From Cryobacterium zongtaii (GTDB taxonomy: Bacteria; Actinomycetota; Actinomycetes; Actinomycetales; Microbacteriaceae), in contig NZ_PPXD01000026.1 of NCBI RefSeq assembly GCF_002909375.1, positions 248,001-312,000 on the forward strand: 64,000 nt of DNA. Reading direction: 5' to 3'. This document shows positions 34,135-42,900 of the stretch, in pieces (position 1 is the first letter of the stretch; every line of letters begins with the position of its first letter). The position numbers and the translations under genes were made by a program. The notes under the pieces are model-generated. The model ran no database searches. It saw only the letters and a list, made by a program, of their open reading frames with translations, and was not told where the DNA came from.

Positions 34135-36717
34135 GTGACCGAGACCGAGAACGAGAACGACAACCCGGTCGACCCGTGGCTGCTGCGCTTCGACGGGTTC
34201 GACCCGGAGGCGGAGGGCTACCGCGAAGCGCTGTGCACCCTCGGAAACGGCTACTGGGGCACCCGCGGCGCCGCTCCGGAGGCGCGCACGGATGCCGTGC
34301 ACTACCCGGGCACCTACCTCGCCGGGGTCTACAACCCGTTGAGCACCGAGGTACACGTGGGCGAAGCCATCGGTGAGACCGTGGCCGCCGGCGAGCCCGG
34401 TATCCGCACCCCGTTCGAGCCCGCGCCCGGCGCGCCGACGGCGGGGGTTCCCGGTGAGCACGTGCGCGACGACGAACACCTGGTGAATGCCCCCAACTGG
34501 CTCTCCCTCTGGTTCCGCACCGGCAGCGGCAGCAGCAGAGTGGGCGACTTCACCGCCCCCGACACCGGCTGGTTCCATCCGGAGACCGCGGACCTGCTCG
34601 ACTACAACCAGGAACTCGACCTGCGCCGTGGTCTGCTCACCCGGCTGATGCGGTTCCGTGACGCGCGCGGCCGTGTCACCCGGGTGCAGAGCCGGCGGTT
34701 CGTGTCCCAGGCGTCGCCTCACGTTGCGGTGCTCGAGACCACCTTCGTCGCCGAAGACTGGTCGGGGCCTCTGACCGTGCGTTCGGCCATCGATGGCCGG
34801 GTGGCCAACCGCAACGTGGCCACCGACAGGCTGCTCGCCCACCTGCACCTGATGCCTCGCACCACGCGGGAGCTGAGGGGGGACGCGGTGCTGCTCGAGG
34901 TGGAGACCACCCGGTCGGGCATCCACATCGCCATGGCCGCCCGCACCCGCGCCTATTCCGGCGACACCCTGCTCGAACCCGAGAGACGATTTCTCACCGA
35001 CTCCAGCCGCTGGGTCGCCCACGAGTTCGACCTCACCCTCGAGAGCGGTGTCCCCCTCCGGGTTGAGAAGGTCGTCGTCGTGAGCACCTCCAGGGACCGT
35101 GCGATCCTCTCCCCCTCGATGGCGGTGGCCACCTGGCTCGGCCGGCTTCCGGAGACCGCCGAGCTCCTCGCCGCGCACGAGCGGGAATGGGAGATTCTCT
35201 GGGACGAATTCGCGGTGCACCTGCACGATGGTTCGCGGCAGTCGCTCGCGCTCAACGTCAACACCTTCCACGTTCTGCAAACCGTGGCCGCTGTGGATGC
35301 CGACCTCGACGCCGGTGTGCCCGCCCGCGGACTGCACGGTGAGGGGTACCGCGGCCACGTCTTCTGGGATGAGATGTTCGTCTACCCGGTGCTCACCCTG
35401 CGCCGGCCCGACCTCAGCCGCATCCTGCTGGGCTACCGGTACCGTCGGTTGGGCGAAGCCAGGGCCGCCGCGACTGCGGCCGGCCACGAGGGCGCCAGGT
35501 TTCCCTGGCAGAGCGGCATCGATGGCCGCGAGGTCACCCCCACCGAGCTCTTCAACCCGCGCACCAACCGGTGGATGCCGGACCACTCGGGCCTGCAGCA
35601 CCACGTGGGCCTGGCGATCGCCTACAGCGTGTGGGGCTACTACCAGGCCACCGGAGATGTCGAGTACCTGATCGAGCAGGGCGCCGAGCTGCTGCTGGAG
35701 ATCGCCAGGTTCTTCGCGTCCCTCACCGACTACGACGACGTGTTCGACAGGTTCGACATCGGCGGGACGATGGGGCCCGACGAGTTCCACGACGGGCTCC
35801 CCGGCCACCCCGGCGGGGGTGTGCGCACCAACGCGTACACCAATGTGATGGTCGCCTGGCTGATGCGCCGCGCCGTCGACACCGTCGCCGTGCTCGAGGG
35901 CCGGGCCTGCCGGCCGTTGTGGAACCGGCTGCGGCTCGGGCCCGACGAGGTGGACACCTGGGAAAGGATCGGCCGGCGCCTGCGGCTGGCCTTCCATGCC
36001 GACGGGGTGATCAGCCAATTCGACGGGTACGAGGCCCTGCCCGAGCTGGACTGGGCGCACTACCGGGACACCTACGGCAGCACTGACCGTTCGTTGGGCC
36101 GCCTGGACCTGATCCTCAATGCCGAGGGTGACAGCAGCAACAACTACAGGGTCGCCAAGCAGGCCGACGTACTGATGCTGCTCTACCTGTTCTCGGCCGA
36201 GGAGCTGCGCGACCTGGTCGAGGAGCTGGGCTACTCGCTCTCCCCCGACCAGATCCGGCGCACGGTCGAGTTCTATCGCACCAGGTCGACGCACGGCTCG
36301 ACGCTGAGCAATGTGGTGCATTCCTGGGTGGATGCCCGCGCCGACCGCGAACGCTCCTGGGACTCGCTCTGCCGGGCGCTGACCAGCGACCTCGACAACG
36401 GCCGGGGCGGCACCACCCACGAGGGCATCCACCTGGGCGCGATGGCGGGGTCCGTCGACATGGTCGTGCGCTGCTACACCGGCCTGGAGATCCGCGACGA
36501 CATGCTCTGGCTGCACCCCGTGCTGCCGGCCCGGCTCGAGAAGATCGCCTTCAGCATCAACTACCGAGACCAATCGGTGCACGTCGAGGTCACGCCGACC
36601 ACCCTCAGGCTTCAGCTGCCCAGCGGCGGGGCCACGCCCATCCGGGTGCGCGTCGAGGGGCGGGAGGCGCAGCTGTATCCGGGGCAGACCCACGATTTTG
36701 TGCTCGGCACGGCGTGA
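34135..36717 (+). CDS. GH65 family disaccharide phosphorylase/hydrolase
   Basis: 860 residues covering the three GH65 domains: N-terminal beta-sandwich (LGNGYWGTRGA near residue 35), (alpha/alpha)6 barrel and C-terminal sheet. The catalytic acid is the Glu of GGTMGPDEFHDG (about 560), and the phosphate-binding loop is STHGSTLSNVVHSW (about 720). LHGEGYRGHVFWDEMFVYPVL is the usual substrate-site block. Members phosphorolyse maltose, trehalose, kojibiose or nigerose to beta-glucose 1-phosphate. GTG at 34135 is chosen because GAGGAGG lies 5 bp before it. The partner beta-phosphoglucomutase is not adjacent; the only HAD protein is at 61.8 kb. Confidence 0.92.
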   Translation: MTETENENDNPVDPWLLRFDGFDPEAEGYREALCTLGNGYWGTRGAAPEARTDAVHYPGTYLAGVYNPLSTEVHVGEAIGETVAAGEPGIRTPFEPAPGAPTAGVPGEHVRDDEHLVNAPNWLSLWFRTGSGSSRVGDFTAPDTGWFHPETADLLDYNQELDLRRGLLTRLMRFRDARGRVTRVQSRRFVSQASPHVAVLETTFVAEDWSGPLTVRSAIDGRVANRNVATDRLLAHLHLMPRTTRELRGDAVLLEVETTRSGIHIAMAARTRAYSGDTLLEPERRFLTDSSRWVAHEFDLTLESGVPLRVEKVVVVSTSRDRAILSPSMAVATWLGRLPETAELLAAHEREWEILWDEFAVHLHDGSRQSLALNVNTFHVLQTVAAVDADLDAGVPARGLHGEGYRGHVFWDEMFVYPVLTLRRPDLSRILLGYRYRRLGEARAAATAAGHEGARFPWQSGIDGREVTPTELFNPRTNRWMPDHSGLQHHVGLAIAYSVWGYYQATGDVEYLIEQGAELLLEIARFFASLTDYDDVFDRFDIGGTMGPDEFHDGLPGHPGGGVRTNAYTNVMVAWLMRRAVDTVAVLEGRACRPLWNRLRLGPDEVDTWERIGRRLRLAFHADGVISQFDGYEALPELDWAHYRDTYGSTDRSLGRLDLILNAEGDSSNNYRVAKQADVLMLLYLFSAEELRDLVEELGYSLSPDQIRRTVEFYRTRSTHGSTLSNVVHSWVDARADRERSWDSLCRALTSDLDNGRGGTTHEGIHLGAMAGSVDMVVRCYTGLEIRDDMLWLHPVLPARLEKIAFSINYRDQSVHVEVTPTTLRLQLPSGGATPIRVRVEGREAQLYPGQTHDFVLGTA

Positions 36718-36749
36718 ACCGTGTCAGGGGGTCCCGTTAGCCTGAGGGA

Positions 36750-37229
36750 ATGGCCAGAAACGTCGCAACCAGCACCACCGTCTCCCTGCCCGACCTGCTC
36801 GATTTTGTGCGGCCGCGGCACCGGATGCTGCTCGCCACCACCCGCAGCGACGGCCGGCCGCAGATGTCGCCGGTCTCCGGCGGCGTCGACGATGCGGGCC
36901 GCCTGGTGGTCTCCTCCTACCCGTCGCGGGCGAAGACCCGAAACGCCGAACGCGACCCGCAGACGTCGGTGCTCGTGCTCTCGGACGAGTGGGACGGCGC
37001 CTGGGTGCAGGTCGACGGCACCGCCGAGATTCTGCACATGCCGGCCGCCGGCGACGGGCTGGTCGATTACTACCGCTGCATCGCCGGCGAACACCCGAAC
37101 TGGGCGGAGTACCGCCGGGCCATGGCCCTGCAGGACAAGTCCTTGATCCGGATCACGCCCACCCGGTGGAGCCCGATCGCGACCGGCGGGTTCCCCGCCG
37201 ATGTGGCCGCCAGGCTCGACGCGCAGTGA
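36750..37229 (+). CDS. PPOX-class F420-dependent oxidoreductase (TIGR03618-like)
   Basis: 159-residue split-barrel flavin/F420-binding protein: LLDFVRPRHRMLLATTRSDGRPQMSPVSGGVDD at the start, YPSRAKTRNAERDPQTSVLVLSDE, and a C-terminal RITPTRWSPIATGGFP. This matches the actinobacterial group that binds coenzyme F420 rather than FMN, although cofactor use is by analogy. ATG at 36750 follows a GAGGGA site. The stop overlaps the GTG of the RecQ-like gene by 3 bp, so the two are coupled. Confidence 0.88.
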   Translation: MARNVATSTTVSLPDLLDFVRPRHRMLLATTRSDGRPQMSPVSGGVDDAGRLVVSSYPSRAKTRNAERDPQTSVLVLSDEWDGAWVQVDGTAEILHMPAAGDGLVDYYRCIAGEHPNWAEYRRAMALQDKSLIRITPTRWSPIATGGFPADVAARLDAQ

Positions 37230-39367
37230 CGTCAGACGCCGTGACCATGGACGACGTGACCGACACCCGCGAGGCCGCCCTCGAGATCCTGCGCACCCTC
37301 GTGGGCCGGCCCGACGCCGACTTCCACGAGGGCCAGTATGAGGCCATCGAAACCCTCGTCGACCAGCGCCGCCGGGCCCTCGTGGTGCAGCGCACCGGCT
37401 GGGGCAAGTCGGCGGTCTACTTCGTCGCGACCCTGCTGCTGCGCCGCCAGGGTGCCGGCCCCACCATCCTGGTGTCCCCGCTGCTGGCCCTGATGCGTGA
37501 CCAGGTGGCCGCCGCTGCCCGCGCCGGCGTGCGGGCCGTGTCGATCAACTCTGCCAACGCCCACGAGTGGACCGACGTGCTCGCTGCGCTCCGCGCGGAC
37601 GAGGTCGACGTTCTGCTGGTCTCCCCGGAACGCCTGAATAACCCGTCCTTCCGCGACGAGCAGCTGCCCGCGCTGCTCGAGCGGGTGGGGCTGCTCGTGG
37701 TCGACGAGGCGCACTGCATCTCGGACTGGGGCCACGACTTCCGGCCGGACTACCGGCGCCTGCGGGACCTGATCGCGGCGATGCCGGCCGGAGTGCCGGT
37801 GCTGGCCACCACGGCCACGGCCAACAGCCGGGTGGTGACGGATGTGGCGGAGCAGGTATCGGTCGGGGGCAGTGACGTCGTCACCGTCCGCGGTCCGCTC
37901 GCCCGCGCGTCACTGCGCCTGGGCGTGTTGCGCCTGCCGGACTCCCGCGCGCGGTTGGCCTGGCTGCTCAGCCACCTCGCCGACTTGCCCGGCAGCGGCA
38001 TCATCTACACCCTCACGGTCTCGGCCGCCGAGGACACCGCCCGGCTGCTGCGGGATGCCGGCCACGCCGTCCGCGCGTACACCGGCCAGACCGACACCAC
38101 CGAACGCGAGGAGTCCGAGGGGCTACTCAAGGCCAACCAGGTGAAGGCCCTCGTGGCCACCAGCGCCCTGGGCATGGGCTTCGACAAGCCCGACCTGGGC
38201 TTTGTGCTGCATCTCGGCGCCCCCAGCAGCCCGGTCGCCTACTATCAGCAGGTCGGCCGTGCCGGCCGCGCCACCGAGAATGCCGACGTGTTGCTGCTGC
38301 CGGGTGTTGAAGACGAGGCCATCTGGCAGTACTTCGCCACCTCGTCGATGCCCAGCCAGCACAAGGCCGAGGCCGTGCTGCAGGCGCTACACGCCAACGG
38401 TGGCGCCCCGCTGTCCACGCCCGCCCTGGAGTCCCGGGTCGACCTCCGGCGTTCCCCGCTGGAACTGCTGCTCAAGGTGCTCGACGTCGACGGCGCCGTG
38501 CACCGGGTGACCGGCGGCTGGCTGGCCACCGGACAGCCCTGGGTCTACGACAGCGATCGCTACGAGCGCATCGGCGCGGCAAGGGTGGCCGAGCAGAACG
38601 CCATGCTCGACTACGAACGCATCTCCGGCTGCCGGATGGAGTTCCTCCAGCGCGCTCTCGACGACGACACCGCCGTGCCCTGCGGCCGCTGCGACAACTG
38701 CACGGCCCCCTGGTACCCCACCGACGTTCAGGCCGATGCGGCGGGCACCGCGGCCTCGGCCCTGGACCGGGTGGGCGTGGCCCTGGAACCCCGCGCCCAG
38801 TGGCCCACCGGCGCCGACAGGCTCGGCGTGAGCGCCAAGGGCCGCATCGACGCCGGCGACAGGGTGCTGCCCGGTCGCGCTCTGGCCCGACTCACCGACC
38901 TGGGCTGGGGCAACACCCTGCGCGATACTTTCGCGCCCAACACCCCGGATGCGCCCGCCTCGCCGGCGCTGCTGGCCGCCTGCGTGCGGGTGCTCGCCGA
39001 GTGGGGCTGGGCCGAACGGCCCGTGGGCGTGGTGGCCATGCCGTCCCGCCGGCATCCGCTGCTGGTGGCCTCGGTGGCCGCCGAACTCAGCCGGGTGGGG
39101 CGGCTGCCGCAACTGGGCACGCTGAGCCTGGTGGGCGCGGGGCCCACCGGCGAATCCGGCGGCAACAGCGCCTATCGGCTCTCCAGCGTCTGGGGCGCCT
39201 TCGAGGTCGGCCCGGAGCTGGCCGCGAACCTGGCCGGAGCCGACGGGCCGGTGCTGCTGGTCGACGACCTCGGCGACAGCCGGTGGACCCTCACCGTCGC
39301 CGGCCGGCTGCTCCGCCGCGCGGGCGCGCCGGGCGTGCTGCCGTTCACGCTGGCGCTGCGGTCGTAG
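37226..39367 (+). CDS. RecQ-type DNA helicase with phosphoribosyltransferase-like C-terminus
   Basis: 713 residues. Helicase motifs: Walker A QRTGWGKSAVYF (about 50), LVSPLLALMRDQV, DEAH box LVVDEAHCISDWGHDFRPDY, ATTATAN, ALGMGFDKPDL and QQVGRAGRA. The RecQ zinc-binding region is kept (GCRMEFLQ...VPCGRCDNC, about 470-495). The last 150 residues (about 560-713) are not a normal HRDC domain. They end in GPVLLVDDLGDSRWTLTVAGRLLRRAGA, which looks like the PRPP loop of a type I phosphoribosyltransferase (VDDxxxTGxT) with Ser-Arg in place of Thr-Gly. GTG at 37226 overlaps the previous stop. Predicted role is DNA repair; the tail's role is unknown. Confidence 0.88.
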   Translation: MTSDAVTMDDVTDTREAALEILRTLVGRPDADFHEGQYEAIETLVDQRRRALVVQRTGWGKSAVYFVATLLLRRQGAGPTILVSPLLALMRDQVAAAARAGVRAVSINSANAHEWTDVLAALRADEVDVLLVSPERLNNPSFRDEQLPALLERVGLLVVDEAHCISDWGHDFRPDYRRLRDLIAAMPAGVPVLATTATANSRVVTDVAEQVSVGGSDVVTVRGPLARASLRLGVLRLPDSRARLAWLLSHLADLPGSGIIYTLTVSAAEDTARLLRDAGHAVRAYTGQTDTTEREESEGLLKANQVKALVATSALGMGFDKPDLGFVLHLGAPSSPVAYYQQVGRAGRATENADVLLLPGVEDEAIWQYFATSSMPSQHKAEAVLQALHANGGAPLSTPALESRVDLRRSPLELLLKVLDVDGAVHRVTGGWLATGQPWVYDSDRYERIGAARVAEQNAMLDYERISGCRMEFLQRALDDDTAVPCGRCDNCTAPWYPTDVQADAAGTAASALDRVGVALEPRAQWPTGADRLGVSAKGRIDAGDRVLPGRALARLTDLGWGNTLRDTFAPNTPDAPASPALLAACVRVLAEWGWAERPVGVVAMPSRRHPLLVASVAAELSRVGRLPQLGTLSLVGAGPTGESGGNSAYRLSSVWGAFEVGPELAANLAGADGPVLLVDDLGDSRWTLTVAGRLLRRAGAPGVLPFTLALRS

Positions 39368-39372
39368 CCGAG

Positions 39373-40383
39373 CTACTTCACGGCGTGGAGCCGAAAACTC
39401 TCCCGCTCGCCGGCCTCGTTGGTGTCCTGGCTGTGCGCGGCGAGCACCGACAGACGCACCAGGTCGGCTCCGCGCAGGCCGGGCCAGCCCTGCACCAGTC
39501 GGCGCCATTCGCTGGGCACCGCGGCCAGGCCCCACTGGGCGGCGAGCAGCGCACCGGCTATGCCGGCCACAGCGTCGGTGTTGCCGCCGCCGCGCACGGC
39601 CGCCTCGATGCCCAGACGGTACTGGCCGGCATCCGCTGTCGCGCCGGGCTCGTCACGGGTGTGCACGATGGCCGACCAGGCACCCTGCACCGCCTGCACG
39701 ACCCAGCCGTTGCGCGTGAAATCGCGGGGCTGGCGGCGTTCGGCGTGGTTGATGCGCGCCGACCAGAGTTCACGCCGGCCCGGCGACAGGGTGCCCAGAC
39801 CCACCCGCAGGTCGAGTTCTCCGGTCAGGACGGTGTGGCGGATGGCCAGCCCCCAGAGCACGCAGGCGTCCCCGGCGTCGGTCTCGCAGTGGGTGAGCTC
39901 GCTCAGCCGGCGTGCGGCGTCGGCCAGGCCGTCGGGATCGTGCAGGAACGCCAAGGCCACCGGGGCGGTGCGGAGCAGGCAACCGTTGCCGGCGCTTCGG
40001 CCCACTCTGTCGTGCCGAGCGCGGGCGGCGGCCCGGACGGCGGCGGCCGTCCGGTCCGGTCCGGACAACGCGGCGTCGAGCTGGTTGCCGGCGTACGGCG
40101 CGGTGTCGGCCCAGTCCACCCACTCCGCGGTGATGAGGTCGAGAGTGGACTCCTGGCGCAGATCGAGTCCGTCGGCCACGGCGCGCGCCACCGGGACGGC
40201 CAGGGCCGTGTAGTCGGTCCACTCCCCTCGGGCCCAGGTCGTGCCGGCTCCGCCGCGCATCCCCACCACCGCGGTGGGCGGCAGCGGACCCGCGTAGGCG
40301 TATCCGGCACCCAGGGCATCCCCACAGGCCATGCCGAGTAAAACAGCGGCCGAACGATCGTGCTGAGCCGACGACAATTTCAT
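39373..40383 (-). CDS. ADP-ribosylglycohydrolase family protein with altered metal site
   Basis: 336 residues of the DraG/ARH fold, whose active members remove ADP-ribose from proteins or nucleotides with two magnesium ions. GMACGDALGAGYA opens the protein. The first metal motif, usually WTDDT, reads EWTDYTALA (about 55), so one of two adjacent Asp ligands is Tyr. The second motif reads RGGGNTDAVAGIAGALLAA (about 265), with Asn where many have Asp. These changes may weaken hydrolysis or shift substrate. It converges with the RecQ-like gene, 5 bp apart, so a link to DNA repair is possible but not shown. Confidence 0.85.
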   Translation of the reverse strand: MKLSSAQHDRSAAVLLGMACGDALGAGYAYAGPLPPTAVVGMRGGAGTTWARGEWTDYTALAVPVARAVADGLDLRQESTLDLITAEWVDWADTAPYAGNQLDAALSGPDRTAAAVRAAARARHDRVGRSAGNGCLLRTAPVALAFLHDPDGLADAARRLSELTHCETDAGDACVLWGLAIRHTVLTGELDLRVGLGTLSPGRRELWSARINHAERRQPRDFTRNGWVVQAVQGAWSAIVHTRDEPGATADAGQYRLGIEAAVRGGGNTDAVAGIAGALLAAQWGLAAVPSEWRRLVQGWPGLRGADLVRLSVLAAHSQDTNEAGERESFRLHAVK

Positions 40384-40455
40384 GCGTACTCCTTCGGGTT
40401 GAGTGCGACGGCGGCAGCATATGCCGAAAGCCCCGGAGCCGACAGGTTCTCGAAC

Positions 40456-40465
40456 GGGGGGGGGG
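40456..40465 (+). repeat. Ten-base poly-G tract
   Basis: A run of ten consecutive G residues lies about 100 bp upstream of the ABC transporter operon, in the 185 bp spacer after the ADP-ribosylglycohydrolase start. It is the longest homopolymer noticed in the window. It could vary in length between cells or sequencing runs. Confidence 0.9.
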
Positions 40466-40568
40466 CACGGGAGTCGTCACATCGTCATCCGGCGTCATCG
40501 GAATATTCAGAACCGGGCCGGGCTTGTTAACCTGGTACGTAACGCCCGCATCTTGATCAGCACATTGG

Positions 40569-41402
40569 ATGAACACATACATGAAGCGCCACCTCGTCTC
40601 CGCCACCGTCCTCACCATTGCCGCCGCGGTGGCCCTGACCGGGTGCAGCGCCTCCGCCGGTGATTCCGGCAGCGACGGCGCCGCGGCCGGCACCGACGAG
40701 TCGCTGAGTTCGGTCCTCGAATCCGGCACCCTGACCATCGGCACCGAGGGCACCTACCGGCCGTTCTCGTACCACGCCGACGGTTCCGGCGAGCTCACCG
40801 GCTATGACGTCGAGGTGGCCCGCGCCGTCGCCGACCAGCTGGGCGTTGAGGCCGAATTCGAAGAGACCCAGTGGGACGCGATCTTCGCCGGCCTCGAAGC
40901 CGGCCGTTTCGACACCATCGCCAACCAGGTGTCGATCACCCCGGAGCGCGTGGAGGCTTACACGTTCTCCACCCCGTACACCTACTCCACCGGCGTCATC
41001 GTGGTACCGGAGGACAACACCTCCATCGCGTCGTTCGCCGACCTGGCCGGCAAGACCACCGCCCAGTCGCTCACCAGCAACTGGTACACGCTGGCCACCG
41101 AGAGCGGCGCCACCGTGCAGTCCGTTGAGGGCTGGGCCCAGTCCGTCGCCCTCGTCGAGCAGGGCCGCGTCGACGCCACCGTCAACGACAAGCTGACCTA
41201 CCTCGACTACAAGAAGCAGACCGGCGCCGCGGGCCTGAAGATCGCCGCGGAAACCGAGGAGCGCTCCGAGAGTGCCTTCGCCTTCGCCCCCGAGGGCACC
41301 GCTCTGGCCGAGGCCGTGTCGGATGCCCTCGCCACGCTCAGCGAGGACGGTACCCTGGCCGCCATTTCCGACACCTACTTCGGAGCTGACGTCTCGCAGT
41401 GA
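40569..41402 (+). CDS. Polar amino acid (cystine-type) ABC transporter, solute-binding lipoprotein
   Basis: 277-residue family-3 binding protein. The lipobox LTGC (Cys at about 26) follows a short signal peptide. The binding domain shows GTLTIGTEGTYRPFSYH, GYDVEVARAVADQLG, EFEETQWDAIFAGLEAGRFDTIANQVSITPER and DATVNDKLTYLDY, a set typical of cystine-binding FliY/TcyA proteins. ATG at 40569 and ATG at 40581 (MKRHL) are both possible starts; neither has a strong ribosome site. The stop overlaps the permease start by 4 bp. A solute range including cystine is likely, not proven. Confidence 0.92.
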   Translation: MNTYMKRHLVSATVLTIAAAVALTGCSASAGDSGSDGAAAGTDESLSSVLESGTLTIGTEGTYRPFSYHADGSGELTGYDVEVARAVADQLGVEAEFEETQWDAIFAGLEAGRFDTIANQVSITPERVEAYTFSTPYTYSTGVIVVPEDNTSIASFADLAGKTTAQSLTSNWYTLATESGATVQSVEGWAQSVALVEQGRVDATVNDKLTYLDYKKQTGAAGLKIAAETEERSESAFAFAPEGTALAEAVSDALATLSEDGTLAAISDTYFGADVSQ

Positions 41403-42067
41403 GCGAGTCCACCTGGCAACTCCTGCTTGATTCGCTGTGGCCCCTGATCCACGGTGCCATCACCGGAACGATCCCGTTGGCCCTGGCGTCATTCGCGATC
41501 GGACTCGTGCTGGCCCTGGGCCTGGCGTTGATGCGCCTGTCGAAGCGCCGGTGGCTGTCCTCGATCGCACAGGTCTACATCTCCATCGTGCGTGGCACCC
41601 CGCTGCTGGTGCAGTTGTTCGTGATTTTCTACGGCCTGCCCTCGCTGGGCATCGTCATCGACCCGTGGCCCAGCGCCATCGTCGCGTTCTCGATCAACGT
41701 CGGCGGCTACGCGGCCGAGGTGATCCGCGCCGCCATCCTCTCGGTGCCCAAGGGCCAGTGGGAGGCCGCGTACATGATCGGCATGTCGCACCGGCGTGCC
41801 CTCACCCGCATCATCCTGCCGCAGGCGGCCCGGGTGTCGGTGCCGCCGCTCTCCAACACCTTCATCAGCCTGGTCAAGGACACCTCCCTGGCCTCGCTGA
41901 TCCTGGTCACCGAGCTGTTCCGCGAGGCCCAGCAGGTGGCAGCCTTCAGCCAGCAGTTCATGGCCCTGTACCTCGAGGCCGCCCTGCTCTACTGGGTCAT
42001 CTGCCTGGTGCTCTCCAGCGGCCAGGGCGTGCTCGAAAAGCGATTGGACCGCTATGTCGCCCACTGA
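41399..42067 (+). CDS. Amino acid ABC transporter permease
   Basis: 222 residues with about five membrane helices and the HisM-type permease motif: GTIPLALASFAIGLVLALGLALMRLSK at the start, ISIVRGTPLLVQLFVIFYGLP, then the EAA loop EVIRAAILSVPKGQWEAAYMIGMSHRRALTRIILPQAARV that contacts the ATPase, and NTFISLVKDTSLASLI. GTG start overlaps the binding-protein stop. The 3' end overlaps the ATPase start by 14 bp. It probably forms a homodimer channel. Confidence 0.93.
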   Translation: MSESTWQLLLDSLWPLIHGAITGTIPLALASFAIGLVLALGLALMRLSKRRWLSSIAQVYISIVRGTPLLVQLFVIFYGLPSLGIVIDPWPSAIVAFSINVGGYAAEVIRAAILSVPKGQWEAAYMIGMSHRRALTRIILPQAARVSVPPLSNTFISLVKDTSLASLILVTELFREAQQVAAFSQQFMALYLEAALLYWVICLVLSSGQGVLEKRLDRYVAH

Positions 42068-42860
42068 CCAGAAGCTGCTCACGGTTCGAGGCCTGCAGAA
42101 GAGCTTCGGGGACAACCAGGTCCTGAAATCCATCGACCTCACCGTCGCGCGCGGCGAGGTGCTCGCGCTGATCGGGCCGTCAGGCTCGGGCAAGACCACC
42201 GTGCTCCGCTGCCTGAACGGCCTGGAGATCGCCGACGGCGGCACCATCGAGATCATCGGAGCGGATGACGCGACTCACGCACCCGTGACCATCGACTTCG
42301 CCGCTGCCCACGGATCCCGCGCCGGCGTTCCGAAGAAGACCCTCGGCACATTGCGGGACCGCTCGGCGATGGTCTTTCAGCACTACAACCTCTTTCCGCA
42401 CAAGACCGTGCTCGAAAATGTGATGGAAGGACCCGTCGTCGTGCAGCGGCGCCCCCGAGCCGAGGTAGAGACCGAGGCCCTGGCGCTGCTGGAGAGGGTC
42501 GGCCTCGGTGAGAAGCGCGACAGCTACCCGTTCGAACTGTCCGGTGGGCAACAGCAGCGGGTGGGCATCGTCCGGGCCCTGGCCCTCCGACCTACCCTGC
42601 TGCTCTTTGACGAGCCGACCAGCGCCCTGGACCCCGAGCTTGTCGGCGACGTGCTGCGCCTGATCAAGGAGCTCGCCGCAGAGGGCTGGACGATGGTGAT
42701 CGTCACCCACGAGCTCGAATTCGCCCGGGAGGTGGCCACCGAGGTGGCTTTCGTCGACGGCGGCACCATCGTGGAGCACGGCGATCCGAAGGAGATGCTG
42801 CGGAACCCCCAGCACGAGCGCACCCGCCAGTTCCTGCATCGGCTGCTGTTCCCGTTCTGA
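42054..42860 (+). CDS. Amino acid ABC transporter ATP-binding protein
   Basis: 268-residue ABC ATPase. Walker A is GPSGSGKTT (about 40), the Q-loop is VFQHYNLFPHKTVLENV, the signature is LSGGQQQRVGIVRAL (about 162), Walker B is LLLFDEPTSALDPE and the H-loop is VIVTHELEFAREVA. A 25-residue insert between strands (DATHAPVTIDFAAAHGSRAGVPKKT) is found in the cystine TcyN group. With the two genes upstream it completes an importer. A short palindrome TGCACGTGCA followed by five T (42863-42877) may help termination. Confidence 0.94.
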   Translation: MSPTDQKLLTVRGLQKSFGDNQVLKSIDLTVARGEVLALIGPSGSGKTTVLRCLNGLEIADGGTIEIIGADDATHAPVTIDFAAAHGSRAGVPKKTLGTLRDRSAMVFQHYNLFPHKTVLENVMEGPVVVQRRPRAEVETEALALLERVGLGEKRDSYPFELSGGQQQRVGIVRALALRPTLLLFDEPTSALDPELVGDVLRLIKELAAEGWTMVIVTHELEFAREVATEVAFVDGGTIVEHGDPKEMLRNPQHERTRQFLHRLLFPF

Positions 42861-42900
42861 TCTGCACGTGCATTTTTGGGCCCTGCACTAACCTGATCAG

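Noticed and set aside
32782-36693. A 1303-codon frame that fuses the aminopeptidase with sequence antisense to the GH65 gene
   Set aside because: Only the last 425 codons match M18 enzymes. The upstream part is antisense shadow of GH65, so the start was placed at 34059.
42863-42877. TGCACGTGCA plus five T as a strong terminator of the ABC operon
   Set aside because: The palindrome has no room for a loop beyond a few bases, so the hairpin would be very weak. It is mentioned only as a possible aid.
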